Assembly (NCBI RefSeq): GCF_004011695.2
Contig: NC_082419.1
Span: forward strand, 1,364,001-1,428,000
From: Ascochyta rabiei
Taxonomy: Eukaryota > Ascomycota > Dothideomycetes > Pleosporales > Didymellaceae
Direction of reading: 5' to 3'
DNA: 64,000 nt
Position numbers and translations under genes: made by a program. Positions 1 through 12,477 of this stretch are shown one piece after another; within the stretch, counting starts at the first letter, position 1; every line of letters begins with the position of its first letter. The notes under the pieces are model-generated. The model saw nothing but the letters and a program-made list of their open reading frames with translations. It was not told the DNA's origin and ran no database searches.

Positions 1-1330
1 TTCTCATTCTTTTTTAGCAACATATTCAGAGTACCTTCTATAGCCCTCAGAGCGTCATCCTCACGTGTTAGATCGCGTCCACTGTACTCAGTGAGACTTC
101 GTATGATCCCTTGCAGTGGGTATTTTCGAGAAGTGCTCCGAATCGATGTTGTATTCCTGTGTCTGGGTGGGATCCATCCATCTAGGTTTGGCACCTCAGT
201 ATGATCCAACTCAACTGGAGACTCGTAGAAAACATCGGTGTTGCAAACAAATATGACTTGTCGATTGGTGAATATCAGACGCCGTCTGGAACTAAATCCT
301 TCTTGAAACGTCCAAGCTCGAGAAGCCCATTTCGAGTCGGCGATATCTGCGAGGTTGCGCATCGCTGGCAAAGCTGACAAGCAGAACGAATCGATAGTCT
401 CATGGTATATATCCTGACTAGGTCGTAGGTGGGGTCTTACACCAGGAAGACCGTGCGCAGGATCAGCCCCAGCTGCAGCAATGATGGTGAGTTGGGCTGC
501 CTTGTAGATGCTGGCCATCTGCGATATCTGTCTAGCCTTATCCTCTACATCTTCCTGCACAATGCACTAAGCCACGTCAGCGCAGTCTACCAAGCAACCC
601 ATTTACCACTTACGCATCTATCAACCCACAGGTACTTGTACCCTAGATCGAGCGTGGTCGATATGCTTTGCTGAATTGTCCGAGGTTGTTGCTGCAAGTT
701 TACTGTGTCTTGGACACCAGACTGAGTTTTTGGATCACCCCAGACGTACGACAATGCAACAAACTTGCACTTGGTTGGAGCGTTGATGACGATTTGCCGC
801 TCACAGTCGATGACTCTCAGATCTGAAAGATGTGGATACTCGTCCAACCTACACTGCCCGTGGCAGTCCTCGCATGCTTTGATCCAGTTCTTTATACGCG
901 ATATGGGCACTTCTGGTGGCGAGAGGTGTTGAAAGGCACTTGTAGCCGTGGTGGGGTCGAGACGAGAAATCACTATTAACCCCCTCGCGTTATGCGGTAA
1001 GGTATGTGAAGATGTTGTAGCCTGTATCTCAAAGGAGCAAACAAAAGATGACTCAAGTCCAGGTCCCAAGAGCCTCTCATCCTTACACGGGCTAGTCTTC
1101 AGGACAGCTTCGTTCGGGAAAGTTGAGCCGAAGTTTGAAGATAGAAATCTAGTTAGGAAGCGACAGATGCGACAACCCTCGACGAATGAAATAACATGAA
1201 ACATTTGATGATCGGTACTGTAATCGCTAATGAATTGACTGGATTTCGATCCATCCCATGCTATACTGCGGCAACGCTCGCAGACGCCGTCGATATCGAC
1301 CAGGGAGTCATCGTTGTGCTCGGCATCCAT
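1..1330 (-). CDS. HET-domain (heterokaryon incompatibility) protein, 3' part cut by window edge
   Basis: HET-domain proteins trigger programmed cell death when genetically different hyphae fuse. ATG is at 1328-1330. Exon 1 runs 614-1330, a 47-nt intron lies at 567-613 (donor GTAAGT), and exon 2 is open from 566 to the left edge, so the C-terminus is missing. A Cys-rich N-terminal region (CERCRSIAW, EGCRICRFL) precedes the HET core: FVALSYVWGD in exon 1, then YLWVDRC joined by the splice to CIVQEDVEDKARQ, then IYKAAQLTIIAAAGADP. Later family signatures are also present: SRAWTFQEG and YSGRDLTREDDALRA. It lies in tandem 344 bp downstream of the Ecm16 gene. The specificity partner cannot be told from this part. 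The family call is firm; allorecognition activity is inferred, since most HET-domain paralogues are untested. Confidence 0.88.
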
Positions 1331-1673
1331 CCGTACTGGAAAATCCGTGAGTAGGCACCGAGCTGATTGTGGTAAAAAAAATTAAATGAGAGTGTGTGAA
1401 TGAGGAGTCAGAAGCGGGGGTAAGCAGGACCTAAGTCAGCAGGACCCAGGTCAGCAAACCAGGCAACGGCCAACCTGCGCCAACACGGCACAGCAGCGTA
1501 ACCACGTGACAACCGAGAGGGCGAGGTACGAAATGGTGTCGGCATTTATTCGCTCTGCGTTTTAAAGTTCTGTTTGAGGCTGAGAACTGTGAGAAGGGAA
1601 GGGTATCTGTAATACAACCACAACAGCAACAGCAAAATGCTCTCTATCGATCCTTAGGTGCGCATCTCCTTAT
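1331..1673. other. intergenic, HET promoter side / Ecm16 3' flank
   Basis: These 343 bp lie between the stop codon of the helicase gene and the start of the HET gene, both on the minus strand. No gene is visible. A CAGCAGGACC-type direct repeat occurs near 1426-1456 and a CAACAGCAACAG stretch near 1620-1635. No clear TATA box was seen. Confidence 0.5.
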
Positions 1674-4600
1674 TCAAGCAAGAACCTTCTCAACCACCCA
1701 CCCCCTCCCAGCACCCTCCTTCCGCTGCACCACCTTCCTCACTCCCAATCCCCAGCCTTGACTTCCCTTCTCGCCAAGGAGCGACATCTCAACCTCGCAC
1801 TCCCGTCGCTCTGGCGCACCGCTCGTGCGCGGCAACTCTGCGATCTTGCCCTTTGGCTTCGAAGCCTGCAGCAGCGGTGTCCCGAGGGCAATGTTGATGA
1901 GCTGGGGCCGCGTGACAGGCGTGAGCGGGTGCATGCGTGTTTTCGGCGTCTTTGCGCCATTGATGACGGATGTAGATGCGCGCTGGAGGTGCGAGTAGAT
2001 GATATATCCCGGCAGCTTTGCCGGCGGTGTTCGTGCGAGGAGAGTCGAGGGGTGGAGATAGACGTATTTCTCGTTGGGGTCGTCGCTGCGTGAATCGTTG
2101 GATGAGAAGAGGGTGATGTAGGGGACGTCAATGGCGGTCTTGGGCTTGCGAGACAGCTCCGGTGGTACGGGAGCGAGATCTGCTCGCATGGCGACTTGGT
2201 CGATGAAGCCTGCTGCGCAGATCTGGATCAGTAGGCTGATGCTCTTCTCTGATGGAGCCGGAAGCTTGGGCTGGTATGCGCCAATTGCAGTCGGGCGATG
2301 CGTGCGTACGATGCTGGTCAGCTGCTGGCGGAGCTGGCTGGCTTCATGCATGGCTTTGGCGTTGAGAAACATGTCCTCGCAGAAACGCTGTGGATCGCTC
2401 TCGTACGCGTAAGCGCAGACAGCGTTGCTGAACTTGATGCAGTCGCTTTGCTTTGCGTTGACACTCAACTTGGCGAGGGCGGCGTTGTAAGCCTTACGCA
2501 ACTGAGAACGCTCTTCAGCCTCAATATTGTCCTGTTCTGTGCGAACAGCATCTGGGTCTTTAGGGGGTTCCCGGAGGCCGAGCTTGTTCTCTGGAACGAC
2601 AAGCTCTGGTACGGATAACGCAGCTACCAGAGCGATGGTCTCAGCCGTGAGGTTCTGAGCAACACCCATAGCTAACATCCGCGCAAAACGGGGGTTGAGA
2701 GGGTACAACGAGAGCTCGTGTCCCAGCTTGGTCACCTTGCCGTCGGACGACAGCGCTCCGAGGTAGGAGAGAAGGTTTTCAGCGCGCTGAAGGCTTTCTC
2801 GGTCTGGCGGTGTAGGGAATGGAAAGTTGACCACAGGCGCACCCATGCTCTTCAACTGTAGGACCACTCCCTCTAGAGGCGTTCGAGAAATCTCTGGCGC
2901 TGCATACTCTTCGAAATCACGTTCGAAGACTGCGGATGAGTATAGACGGTAGCAGTGACCAGGACCGGTACGACCAGCACGACCAGCTCTTTGATTGGCG
3001 CTTGCCTTGCTGATCCAGCCGATTTCGAAGCTCTGTACACCCGTAATGAGGTCATACTTCTTCTCCTTCGCTCTTCCACAGTCGAAGACGTAACGAACGC
3101 CAGGGATCGTCAAACTCGTTTCCGCTACATTAGTCGCCAAAACAATGAGCCGAGATCCCTCCGGGGGCGGTTCAAAGACGCGCATTTGCTGGTTCGTAGG
3201 AAGTTGCGAGTAGAGTGGCAATACGTGCACATTCATCACAGTGTCCTCAGGCTTCTCCTCGTCAATATCGAATTCCTTATCCTCTTCGTCGTCATCCAAA
3301 CCCATGATGACAGAGTCCTCGGAGTCAGAACCATCGTTGTCCTCATCGTTGTTCTCTGCGCCGAACTCGAGGTCTTCAGTCTCCACGGGCGCCTCTGCTG
3401 GATTGATCCGGACCTTGCCGGTCTTTGCGTCCTGTCCTTGTGTCGATGGGAAGGCTTGCTTCAAGCGCTTCGCGAGGTTCGCGATCTCGCCTTGACCCGT
3501 GAGGAAGACTAACATTGCTCCTTGTGGCAGCTTACGATGTCCTCTGACGACCTTGCGATACATCTCCTCGACGTAGTCGCGCTGGGTCTGGCGGGCAAAG
3601 TGGTTGGTGACTGTGTACTGGCGACCCTCCGCCTTGAGTAAAGGGGGTGGTTCACTCCTGAACAGGCGCTTGTTCTCAGTGAAATCTGAGATTCTGAGTG
3701 TGGCCGACATGATTACCAGCTTCAGAGGCTTGACTTTAGGGTTTTCTTTTGCCATCTCAGCTCGCAGATCCACGATTCTGCTGAGCATACCAATGAGGAT
3801 ATCAGTATTGACACTGCGCTCGTGGGCCTCATCGATAACGATGGCGGAATACTTTGATAGTATGAAATCCTGTGTGATCTCGCGCAGAAGCACACCATCT
3901 GTCATGAACTTTACCGCAGTTTTCGCGTTCGTCGTGGTGTCGAACCGAATCTGATGGGCAACCTTCGAGCCGTGGTCGCCGAGCTCATCACCAACGCGCT
4001 TCGACATGCTGACTGCAGCGACACGTCGTGGCTGTGTGACACCAATCATGCCTGGTGTAGGCCCATCTGGCGCACCATAGCCTGCCTCGAAGAGGAACTG
4101 CGGCACCTGTGTGGTCTTACCACTACCAGTAGCTCCCCAGACCACGACCACGTCGTTGTTGTGTATCGCCTCCATAATCTTCTGTTCCTCGGCCACTACT
4201 GGAAGCTGCATCCTAGCCTCTTGAATCTCCGGTGATCTTTCCACAGCGACGCTGTATGCCTTTCTTGTCGCGTCGGTCGCCGTGTTCGTCTGAAGCTCCC
4301 GGGGGAGGGGATCTTGCTCGGGCGCTCTCGGTGTGAAGTTGATAGGCTTCGCTGGTATCGTGTGTTCGAGTTGGTTCGTCGGTACGAAGCCAACTTGTTC
4401 ATTTCTTTGGCTCGTGGCCCATGCCTTGAAGGCTGATGTCCGCTCTTTTCGAGCGATCTTGCTTTCCTCGTCGAGGCTGCTTTCGCTGTCGCTATCACTG
4501 TCTTCTTCTGAGTCCTCCTCTTCTGACCCTTCCGAATCCTCTGATCCAGAGTCTGTGCCCTCCTCGTCTTCTTCAATATCTGATTCTTCTGTCGACTCTG

Positions 4601-5405
4601 CTGCCTCTACGCTATCAGCGTCAGCCTCTTCGGCTTCTTTCTCGTCGGAGCTGAATCCTTCCCACGCCACCTCTTCCTCAATGGCGATAGGCTTGCCCTT
4701 TGCCTTTCTGCGCTTTCTGACCTGGATGACTGGCTTGCCTGATTCGTCAACCTCGAGCGGCCGCTTGAGACCGCCTCCAAACAGACCAAAGCTGCCGACT
4801 GACGTGGTTGCAGGCTCAGAGGGCGCCGAGTAAGTCGGTTCGGGTGACTTCGAAAGCGACCGACCCCGTTTCCGTTGTGAGGTGGTAGAGGTCTTCGTTG
4901 ATTTCGAACTCGTCCTAGGCGCGGCCTGAGTGTTGTTGTCGTCCTCCGACCCCGAGCTCTCAGCTTCTGGTTCTCGAACAGTGTGCTCCTCGAACAGCAG
5001 TCCCTCGTTCTTCTCCACATCTATGCCAGCTCGACGCTCGGCCAGCGCTCGTCTGAGAGCTTCACGCTTGGTGTCGCCGCCACTACCCAGCTTCTTTGAG
5101 CTCTGGAACAGACTGGTGTCGACCTTGTGCGATTGCGAGGCTAATTTCTTGAGGAGCTCCAGGTTTTCTTCCTTCTTGAGCTTCGTATCGATGTATTTGT
5201 CCAGGCGCTTCTTCTTCTTTCCGCTCATTTTGCTCTGCGACTCGCGCACCAGGTCATCTTTCATAGCGCGCCGCCTCTCATCACGCTCTCGCTGCTCAGC
5301 AGGCAGGATTTGCTCCGTGTTGGCCTCACTGGGCTCATCATTGTGAGCAGGCTTCTGGCGCGCAACCACCTTGTGTTTACGCTGTCGCGGAACGAATTTG
5401 GGCAT
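1674..5405 (-). CDS. ECM16: DEAH-box ATP-dependent RNA helicase Ecm16/Dhr1 (DHX37 type)
   Basis: This 1243-aa protein is encoded by one exon. The family acts in the nucleolus, where it unwinds U3 snoRNA from pre-rRNA during 18S rRNA maturation in the small-subunit processome. A basic, disordered N-terminus (starts MPKFVPRQRKHK) and a long Ser/Asp/Glu tract (about residues 245-330) come before the helicase core. The core shows motif I GATGSGKTT (about 423-431), motif II DEAH (about 525-528), motif III SAT (about 566-568), and motif VI QRAGRAGR (about 804-811). An acidic insert between the two RecA lobes (near residues 700-750) is typical of Dhr1. The HA2 and OB-fold regions follow, and the C-terminal tail is longer than the yeast one. 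The start is the only Met before the conserved basic N-terminus. It is divergent to the Pac3-like gene. Paralogues such as Prp-type DEAH helicases are excluded by the N-terminal region. Confidence 0.93.
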   Translation of the reverse strand: MPKFVPRQRKHKVVARQKPAHNDEPSEANTEQILPAEQRERDERRRAMKDDLVRESQSKMSGKKKKRLDKYIDTKLKKEENLELLKKLASQSHKVDTSLFQSSKKLGSGGDTKREALRRALAERRAGIDVEKNEGLLFEEHTVREPEAESSGSEDDNNTQAAPRTSSKSTKTSTTSQRKRGRSLSKSPEPTYSAPSEPATTSVGSFGLFGGGLKRPLEVDESGKPVIQVRKRRKAKGKPIAIEEEVAWEGFSSDEKEAEEADADSVEAAESTEESDIEEDEEGTDSGSEDSEGSEEEDSEEDSDSDSESSLDEESKIARKERTSAFKAWATSQRNEQVGFVPTNQLEHTIPAKPINFTPRAPEQDPLPRELQTNTATDATRKAYSVAVERSPEIQEARMQLPVVAEEQKIMEAIHNNDVVVVWGATGSGKTTQVPQFLFEAGYGAPDGPTPGMIGVTQPRRVAAVSMSKRVGDELGDHGSKVAHQIRFDTTTNAKTAVKFMTDGVLLREITQDFILSKYSAIVIDEAHERSVNTDILIGMLSRIVDLRAEMAKENPKVKPLKLVIMSATLRISDFTENKRLFRSEPPPLLKAEGRQYTVTNHFARQTQRDYVEEMYRKVVRGHRKLPQGAMLVFLTGQGEIANLAKRLKQAFPSTQGQDAKTGKVRINPAEAPVETEDLEFGAENNDEDNDGSDSEDSVIMGLDDDEEDKEFDIDEEKPEDTVMNVHVLPLYSQLPTNQQMRVFEPPPEGSRLIVLATNVAETSLTIPGVRYVFDCGRAKEKKYDLITGVQSFEIGWISKASANQRAGRAGRTGPGHCYRLYSSAVFERDFEEYAAPEISRTPLEGVVLQLKSMGAPVVNFPFPTPPDRESLQRAENLLSYLGALSSDGKVTKLGHELSLYPLNPRFARMLAMGVAQNLTAETIALVAALSVPELVVPENKLGLREPPKDPDAVRTEQDNIEAEERSQLRKAYNAALAKLSVNAKQSDCIKFSNAVCAYAYESDPQRFCEDMFLNAKAMHEASQLRQQLTSIVRTHRPTAIGAYQPKLPAPSEKSISLLIQICAAGFIDQVAMRADLAPVPPELSRKPKTAIDVPYITLFSSNDSRSDDPNEKYVYLHPSTLLARTPPAKLPGYIIYSHLQRASTSVINGAKTPKTRMHPLTPVTRPQLINIALGTPLLQASKPKGKIAELPRTSGAPERRECEVEMSLLGEKGSQGWGLGVRKVVQRKEGAGRGWVVEKVLA

Positions 5406-5841
5406 TTTCGGTCGAGGTCCTGCACTAGGACTTGAGGCTGCTGTATTCTATCAACCTCCAAAATTTTGGCGGGGATCGGCGAGTCGGAGAACGCTAGTGC
5501 AAGGCGGTGAGCGGCAGAATCGCCGAGCCTACCTAGGTAGACCTATGCTTCTTTATATATGTGTGTGTGAGTGGCTCAAGATTGCAACCATTCCACTTAC
5601 CGCTGACTGATTGTAGTGTAAGTAAGATTGGAAGCTTCAAGGTGCTGGTTCAAAATGTCCACTGAAGAAGCAAAGTGCTCTTGCATCCCTGCTCCAGCTC
5701 AGAGACCAATAGCGCTAGTCGTGTCCTTCCCTGAGCTCGCTGTCTCCACCAATACACTTGGCCCCTCCAAAGCAACATAGCAGCCATCACCACAAACTCA
5801 AATCGTAACTTGCTTGGCACTTCCAGTTCCCAGATCTAATC
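5406..5841. promoter_or_regulatory. divergent promoter region, Ecm16 (-) / Pac3-like (+)
   Basis: These 436 bp separate two start codons that point away from each other, so they must hold both promoters. A TATATATG stretch is near 5554-5561 and a CCTACCTAGGTAGACC palindrome-rich stretch near 5528-5543. A GTAAGT at about 5620 could be the donor of a 5' UTR intron of the plus-strand gene, but I could not fix an acceptor. Confidence 0.4.
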
Positions 5842-6379
5842 ATGGCGACAACAACAGAAGGATACCCAGTAACACCAGCACCGTTTCCAGCGCGCTCAAA
5901 GTCTGCTTCGTCAAGCATACAGGGCATGGAAACAACAGCAACGTCCATGTCATTCGCTGACAAGATCCTCATCACAGTCACCCAGCAAGGGCGCCTGGCC
6001 CATTGGGTTCGTTCTTGCCTTGCTTTCCAGCCGCAGTCTCCAAAAGCACCAGTTCTGACATGGCCAGGTCCACGTGCCACTCGACATCTCCGCGACCGAC
6101 GCTTCGGTGACATCACAAGCCTACCTCGACCGTGACGATGAAGACCCAGCGTCCGATCTGCTTCCTATGCATCATCTCACCGCGACGACGATACTGGGCG
6201 GCACAATACCAGAGCTCGAAGTTCTTGGGCAGACCCTCGCGACGCAGATCGCCAGTGCGATTAAGACACAGAACGACAGGGAGACACGCATGGTAGTGCT
6301 CGGCATGGGTCTGGACAAAAGCATGAGTGGGAGGACAGAGTTTAGTGAATTGGTGGGGCTGGTATTGGAGGTATTGTGA
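5842..6379 (+). CDS. proteasome assembly chaperone 3-like protein (Pac3/Poc3 family)
   Basis: The protein is about 158 aa in two exons: 5842-6006 and 6068-6379, with a 61-nt intron at 6007-6067. The splice joins RLAHW to VHVPLD in phase 0. Family features are the N-terminal strand region with ITVTQQGRLAHWVHVPL, then LGGTIPELEVLGQTLATQIA and the C-terminal block MVVLGMGLDKSM. Pac3 homologues pair with Pac4 and help order alpha subunits during 20S proteasome core assembly in the cytosol. The first ~25 residues (TTTEGYPVTPAPFPARSKSA) are a typical fungal extension. It is convergent with Fes1, whose stop codon is 215 bp away. The family call rests on recalled motif resemblance of a small protein, so an unknown small paralogue remains possible. 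Confidence 0.75.
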
Positions 6380-6594
6380 GCCGTGTATCTGGAAGTCCCG
6401 ATAAAGAGACTGGCCCTTTGCTCGAGAGAAGCTCTCGATCGCACGCAAATACTGCGCAGCTCGCAGATGGATTCACCGCGCCATGGACAGTATGTCTACC
6501 TATCCTTTCCCATATCGTCGTGACAAACGCCGTCATCATGCTGACCCATATCTAGAACCGAAACGCCAATGCAATGCAAGCCGTAGCCATCGTC

Positions 6595-7265
6595 TCACAA
6601 ACTCTCCCGGAGCTTGTTGATCAGAATATCCACCGAGTCCATGTCGTTGGCATCTAGCTTTTCCGAAGGCTTGAAGTCTGCGGGCACGTGCGATACGGCG
6701 TCGTCGAGGGCGGGCTGGAAGTTCCTGACCGAGGAGGAGAGCGCCGTGATGGCCTTTTTCTTCACTTTCGTCTCATCATCTCCCGTCGCCAAGCGTACTA
6801 GAATTGGGATGGCACCCAGCACGAGGAGCTACCCAATGTCAGCGACCACTCGCGCGAACTAGGAAGAACCATGCTTACCTTTTCTTGCGTCTTGATGTTG
6901 TTCTGCACTGCGGTACCGATGCACCAGGCAGCAAACCTCCTCAGCTCCGCTTCCTTGTTCTCCAGCTGTTCGATCAGCGGGATCCAGAGGCCCAGCGATT
7001 CGAGGTTGTTCGCATTGTCGAGGTTCTCGATGAGCTGCTCGAAGTTGTCGAATGCGATGAGACGGTCCTCCATGTCGCAGTCCTCCCTCTTGATGACCTC
7101 CATGTTGTCCTTCATCATCTGTGCGTCTGACTTTTGATTGCCTCCAAACAGAGCTGCGAGAGCCTCTGGGCTCAGGGTCGTCTTCTTTGGCGCCTCTGCG
7201 CCTTCGGAGACGTTTGAGTTCTCGACACCCCACTTGAGGAGCGTGTTCAGATTGGGGTCGTTCAT
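6595..7265 (-). CDS. FES1: Hsp70 nucleotide exchange factor Fes1
   Basis: The protein is 206 aa: exon 1 at 6879-7265, a 50-nt intron at 6829-6878 (donor GTAAGC), exon 2 at 6595-6828. The N-terminus [17 protein letters not shown] is the Fes1 signature. Armadillo-type helices follow ([24 protein letters not shown], then [31 protein letters not shown]). After the splice comes [18 protein letters not shown]. Fes1 and HspBP1 proteins promote ADP release from cytosolic Hsp70 and help send misfolded clients to the proteasome. The length matches fungal Fes1 (about 200-215 aa). The ATG at 7263-7265 is the only start that gives the conserved N-terminus; a reading that extends further upstream passes through non-homologous sequence. 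It is divergent to actin. Confidence 0.93.
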
Positions 7266-8083
7266 GGTGATTGGTGCGCGAAGTTTGATTGGGGGTATAC
7301 GGTGTTGTAGAGCAGCAAGAGGGATTGGTATTTGTACAACTGGAGTAATTTTTGGCGGGATGACGCAGATTCGGTTTTGCGCCGATGCTGCGGGAAGGTA
7401 CGACCAGATTCGCGCGCCTTCTACACGGCGGGCAGCTGTCAAACAACCACAACACGATTGCAACAGAACTGGATCCAACCATTGACGAACGTTTGCAAAT
7501 GCAGTGCAAACCAACGCCGATCGAGAGACTGCAACCACTGCCTACGTCGCATGCCAACGCAGCCGCCGCATTCGAGGTTCACACCAACGCAGTCCCGCGA
7601 TGCCCCTCACCACGTGACACGCCCCGTTTTTTCTGGCGGGGATGTTGGGAGTTGGCGGTGAGGCTTGAGCGGCTGTGGATGGCTGGGGATCGCATGGCTC
7701 GCGCAGCTTGATGCCAGTGGCGGTCTGGCACTGGCACGAGCACTCGCTGCCGCCCAAGCCCACGTCGTACGCAGTGCGTTGGAGCATTGCAGCATTGGAG
7801 CATTGGAGCATTGGAGCATTGGAGCATTGGAGCATTGCAGCATTGCAACATCGAAGCATTGCAGCATTGCAGCATTGTCACCATTGCAGCATCGAAGCAT
7901 CGCAGCATCGTCAGCATCAGCAAGCCACGGTCGAGCTCGATTGCCAAGCAGTCAAAAGCGCTGCCTTGGGGTCGACGTGCGCGTACAGACGTAGCATGCT
8001 CAGGGTGTGGCGGGAGAGCTTGCGTACACCAGCAAGAGGGAAACTGTGATGCCTAGAAGCAGTGCAGTGCAGTGCAGTGCCCG
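7266..8083. other. intergenic between Fes1 (-) and actin (+), distal part
   Basis: No gene is supported here. The stretch contains the Fes1 promoter side (7266-7600) and an 8-bp tandem repeat array (7784-7920, listed separately). A short (AGTGC)n run lies at about 8057-8080, just before the actin TATA box. Confidence 0.5.
7784..7920. repeat. 8-bp tandem repeat (GCATTGGA/GCATTGCA type), about 16 units
   Basis: The unit GCATTGGA recurs head to tail with variants GCATTGCA, GCATCGAA and GCATCGCA. The 5' units are nearly identical and the 3' ones progressively diverged. Because 8 is not a multiple of 3, all three frames read as an 8-residue peptide repeat, which creates false open frames on both strands. 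Confidence 0.9.
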
Positions 8084-8473
8084 TATAAAATTATAAAATA
8101 CTCGGTGCAGCTTCTTGCTTGCCAGAGAGCGTGTCGCTGTCACTGCCTGCACTTCTGTTGGATCTTGCCCGTTCGCGCAAAGCCCCCTTCTGCTTCACCA
8201 ACCTCGCCGCTCCTTCTGTCTGGGCAAGGCCGGCCCGCTTATTTCAGCAGTGGGCACCCACTCGCCTCGCGCACTCTGCAAGACCTTAACCACCACCACC
8301 ACCACCGCACCGTAAGCTCCCCGGCATCCGCGCTTCTATCTAAAGCCCGACCTACCCCTACCGCACACCTGTCCTCCCCTTGCTGACTCTCCCTCCTGCA
8401 GAGAGTACTCATTGCACTCCGCCCGCACCACCACACCCACGCCTACTCCTAATCTACCACCGAATCAGCCAAC
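8084..8473 (+). promoter_or_regulatory. actin core promoter and 5' UTR with probable UTR intron
   Basis: TATAAAA occurs at 8084-8090, about 385 bp before the actin ATG. It is followed by pyrimidine-rich tracts, as expected of strongly expressed fungal genes. A likely 5' UTR intron runs 8312-8401: donor GTAAGC, branch-like CTGAC near 8383-8387, acceptor CTCCTGCAG. The TATA position and UTR intron are inferred from sequence only. Confidence 0.55.
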
Positions 8474-10066
<1,593 letters not shown>

Positions 10067-10067
10067 G

Positions 10068-10121
10068 GTACTGCCACTCCCGCGCCGACACGATCCCACC
10101 GACTGACGATTTTCCTTCCAG
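10068..10121 (+). other. probable 3' UTR intron of the actin gene
   Basis: The donor GTACTG begins two bases after the TAA stop (10064-10066). A CTGAC branch-like site lies at about 10102-10106 and a TTTTCCTTCCAG acceptor ends at 10121. The length of 54 nt fits the other introns here. Splicing is inferred, not shown. Confidence 0.5.
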
Positions 10122-10827
10122 CGTCTTCCTGCGTACGATTCTCGAAATTATGACAAGCCTGGTAGCGGAGGCAACGTTGTATTGGCGCTCTGTTACACCG
10201 GGGTTTCATGCTTGACGGTTGTTCACAAAAAGGCAAAGCTGGCGAGCGATTGGGTGTTTACGTTATGGAGCAGCTTGAGCTCATGTGCGGATGTGATGGG
10301 ATTTTAAGATTGTAGCTTAGAACCTGGACATTTTCACGTCTTATCCCAAATTGCCTGTGACTGGATGCCCTACGTGACGCGATGACAGGCCTGCAGGACG
10401 TTTTCCGGCAATCTATCCAGAGGCATTCCGCTTGTTTCTCAGTTCAGGACAATGACGGCTCAATCTTCACGCTCCATAGATGGTTGACAAAACAGTTCAG
10501 GGCCTTTCCTCTACGAAACGCACTGGACGTTGAAGCTAACTGCCCGATCAGGAAAATCCGTGCGCTAGCTAGCGCGTTGACGATTGCGCCATTGTTGGAC
10601 TCGCATCCTTCCATACTCGGTATATAATCTTGATTCAGTTACTTTTCTCAATTCTTGTGCCAATCGACTGGCTGGCTCTCTCTGCATAGATCGACCTTAC
10701 CGTGACCTTGCCAACCGCGCATTTCATAAGGTAAGACGCACTCGGTGTAGGCTCGTCAGGTCCATGTGCCCTACTTTGAGCTGGGAACGAAGCACCACCA
10801 CCTCAAGTTCTACTGCCACACTTCACA
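10122..10827. other. intergenic, actin 3' flank and MFS promoter
   Basis: No gene is supported in these ~700 bp. A TATATAA stretch near 10620 lies about 205 bp upstream of the MFS start. A GGTAAG near 10731 might be a 5' UTR intron donor, but no acceptor was fixed. Confidence 0.4.
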
Positions 10828-12398
10828 ATGTCCTCCACAAACAGACAGGTCGTCAAAGCAAGCGACGAAACAACGCCATTACTCGCTTCTGTAGAAATCG
10901 GTCCTAACGCGGAGCCGATCGACCCCCCAACTCAGGAGACTGCCATCACAGAGGGAGCGCATGCAGACGATGGAAATGCGCCACTACCACGAGCCCAGAT
11001 CTTTCTGCTATGCTACACCCGCGTCGTGGAACCAATAGCCTTCTTCTCCATCTTCCCCTACATCAATTCCATGATCGAGCACGTAGGCGGCATCGAGAAA
11101 GCAGATGTTGGATTCTACTCTGGACTCATCGAGTCCCTGTTCAGCTTCACGCAGATGTGCGTTATGATCTTCTGGGGCAAGGCGTCGGATCGCTATGGGC
11201 GGAAACCCGTGCTTGTTTTCAGTCTGCTGGGCATTGCGGTTGCGACGACGCTGTTTGGCATGAGTCAGAGTATTGCGCAGATGATCGCTGCGAGGTGCTT
11301 TGCGGGTGTTTTCGCAGGGACGGTCGTCACGGTCAGGGCGATGCTTAGTGAGAACAGTACAAAGCACACGCAGGCTAGGGCTTTCAGTTATTTTGCTTTT
11401 GCGGGGAATTTGGGCATCTTTGTTGGCCCGCTTCTTGGTAAGTAGTATGGTTGTAAGATAGTAGTGTATGTGGCTAATCGTTGTATAGGCGGTGCTTTGG
11501 AGAGGCCGGCTGAGAAGTACACTCGTGTATTTGGATACCAGTTCTTCCGAGACTACCCATACGTTCTTCCTGGGCTCGTCACCTCTCTGGTGGCTCTTTC
11601 AGCAGCCATAACGACGATGTTCTTTGTCAAAGAGGTATGATCGTCGTTCCATCACCTCAAATTCACACTGACCATACCCAGACCCTCAACATCCACGAGG
11701 ACAAGAGGAAGACCGTCAAACCCCCAATGACAATCTGGCAGCTCATCAAATCCCCCGGCGTAGCCCGAGTCCTCCTCATCAACAACTACGTGATGCTCCT
11801 AGCCTTCACATTCACCGCCGTCAACCCCGTCTTCCTCTACACCCCCATCCGCCTCGGCGGCATCGGCTTCCCACCCGAACTCATCGCCGCCACAATCGGC
11901 CTATCCGGCGCCTCGCAAGCAGTATGGCTCCTTCTCATCTTCCCCTCGCTGCACAAACGCGTGGGAACGGGCCAAATCCTGCGCTTCTGCGCACGAGCAT
12001 GGCCCATATTCTTCGCCATCCATCCCTGCTTTAATCTCCTCCTGCGCCACGGCCAGAAGACAGCATTTTGGACCCTCGCGCCGCCCGCGCTGGCACTCGG
12101 TAGTGGAGTCGCTATGGCGTTCACGGCCGTGCAGCTCGCTGTTAACGATATCGCGCCCAGCCACGAGACGTTCGGAACGCTGAACGCGATCGTGCTTGCC
12201 CTCATGAGCGGATTAAGGGCTGTCGCGCCTGCGGTGGCCACGAGTGTATATGCAACGGGTGTCAAGTATCGCATCATGGACGGTCAGTTGTTTTGGGTGC
12301 TTAATATTGCGTTGGCGATGGGGTTGCTGGGCGTGTTGAGGTTGCTACCTGAGAAGGCCGAGGGGAGGGCGGGGAAGGTGGATGGTGTGGATGCGTAG
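10828..12398 (+). CDS. major facilitator superfamily transporter (ZIFL / YCR023C-like)
   Basis: The protein is 490 aa in three exons: 10828-11437, 11489-11634 and 11682-12398, with introns of 51 and 47 nt. The hydrophilic N-terminus contains the acidic-dileucine motif ETTPLL, often a vacuolar sorting signal. TM1 begins near AQIFLLCYTRVVEPIAFFSIF. The MFS motif A loop reads GKASDRYGRKPVLVF between TM2 and TM3, and RCFAGVFAGTVVTVRAMLSE matches the TM4 region. The second half gives six more hydrophobic segments after the spliced FFVKE/TLNIHED loop. This subfamily resembles plant zinc-induced facilitator-like and yeast YCR023C proteins. The substrate is unknown; vacuolar or plasma-membrane location is inference. 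It is convergent with the MDR oxidoreductase. Confidence 0.85.
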
Positions 12399-12477
12399 AG
12401 TGGGTTTGTTGGAGTTGGACGCGTGGAAGTGTACACTGGTTACCGTGCAGATAAGCTGAGGCTTGTCTAATCTTGAT

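Noticed and set aside
7784..7920. Regularly spaced repeats that might suggest a CRISPR array
   Set aside because: Units are 8 bp head to tail without spacers, and the genome is eukaryotic.
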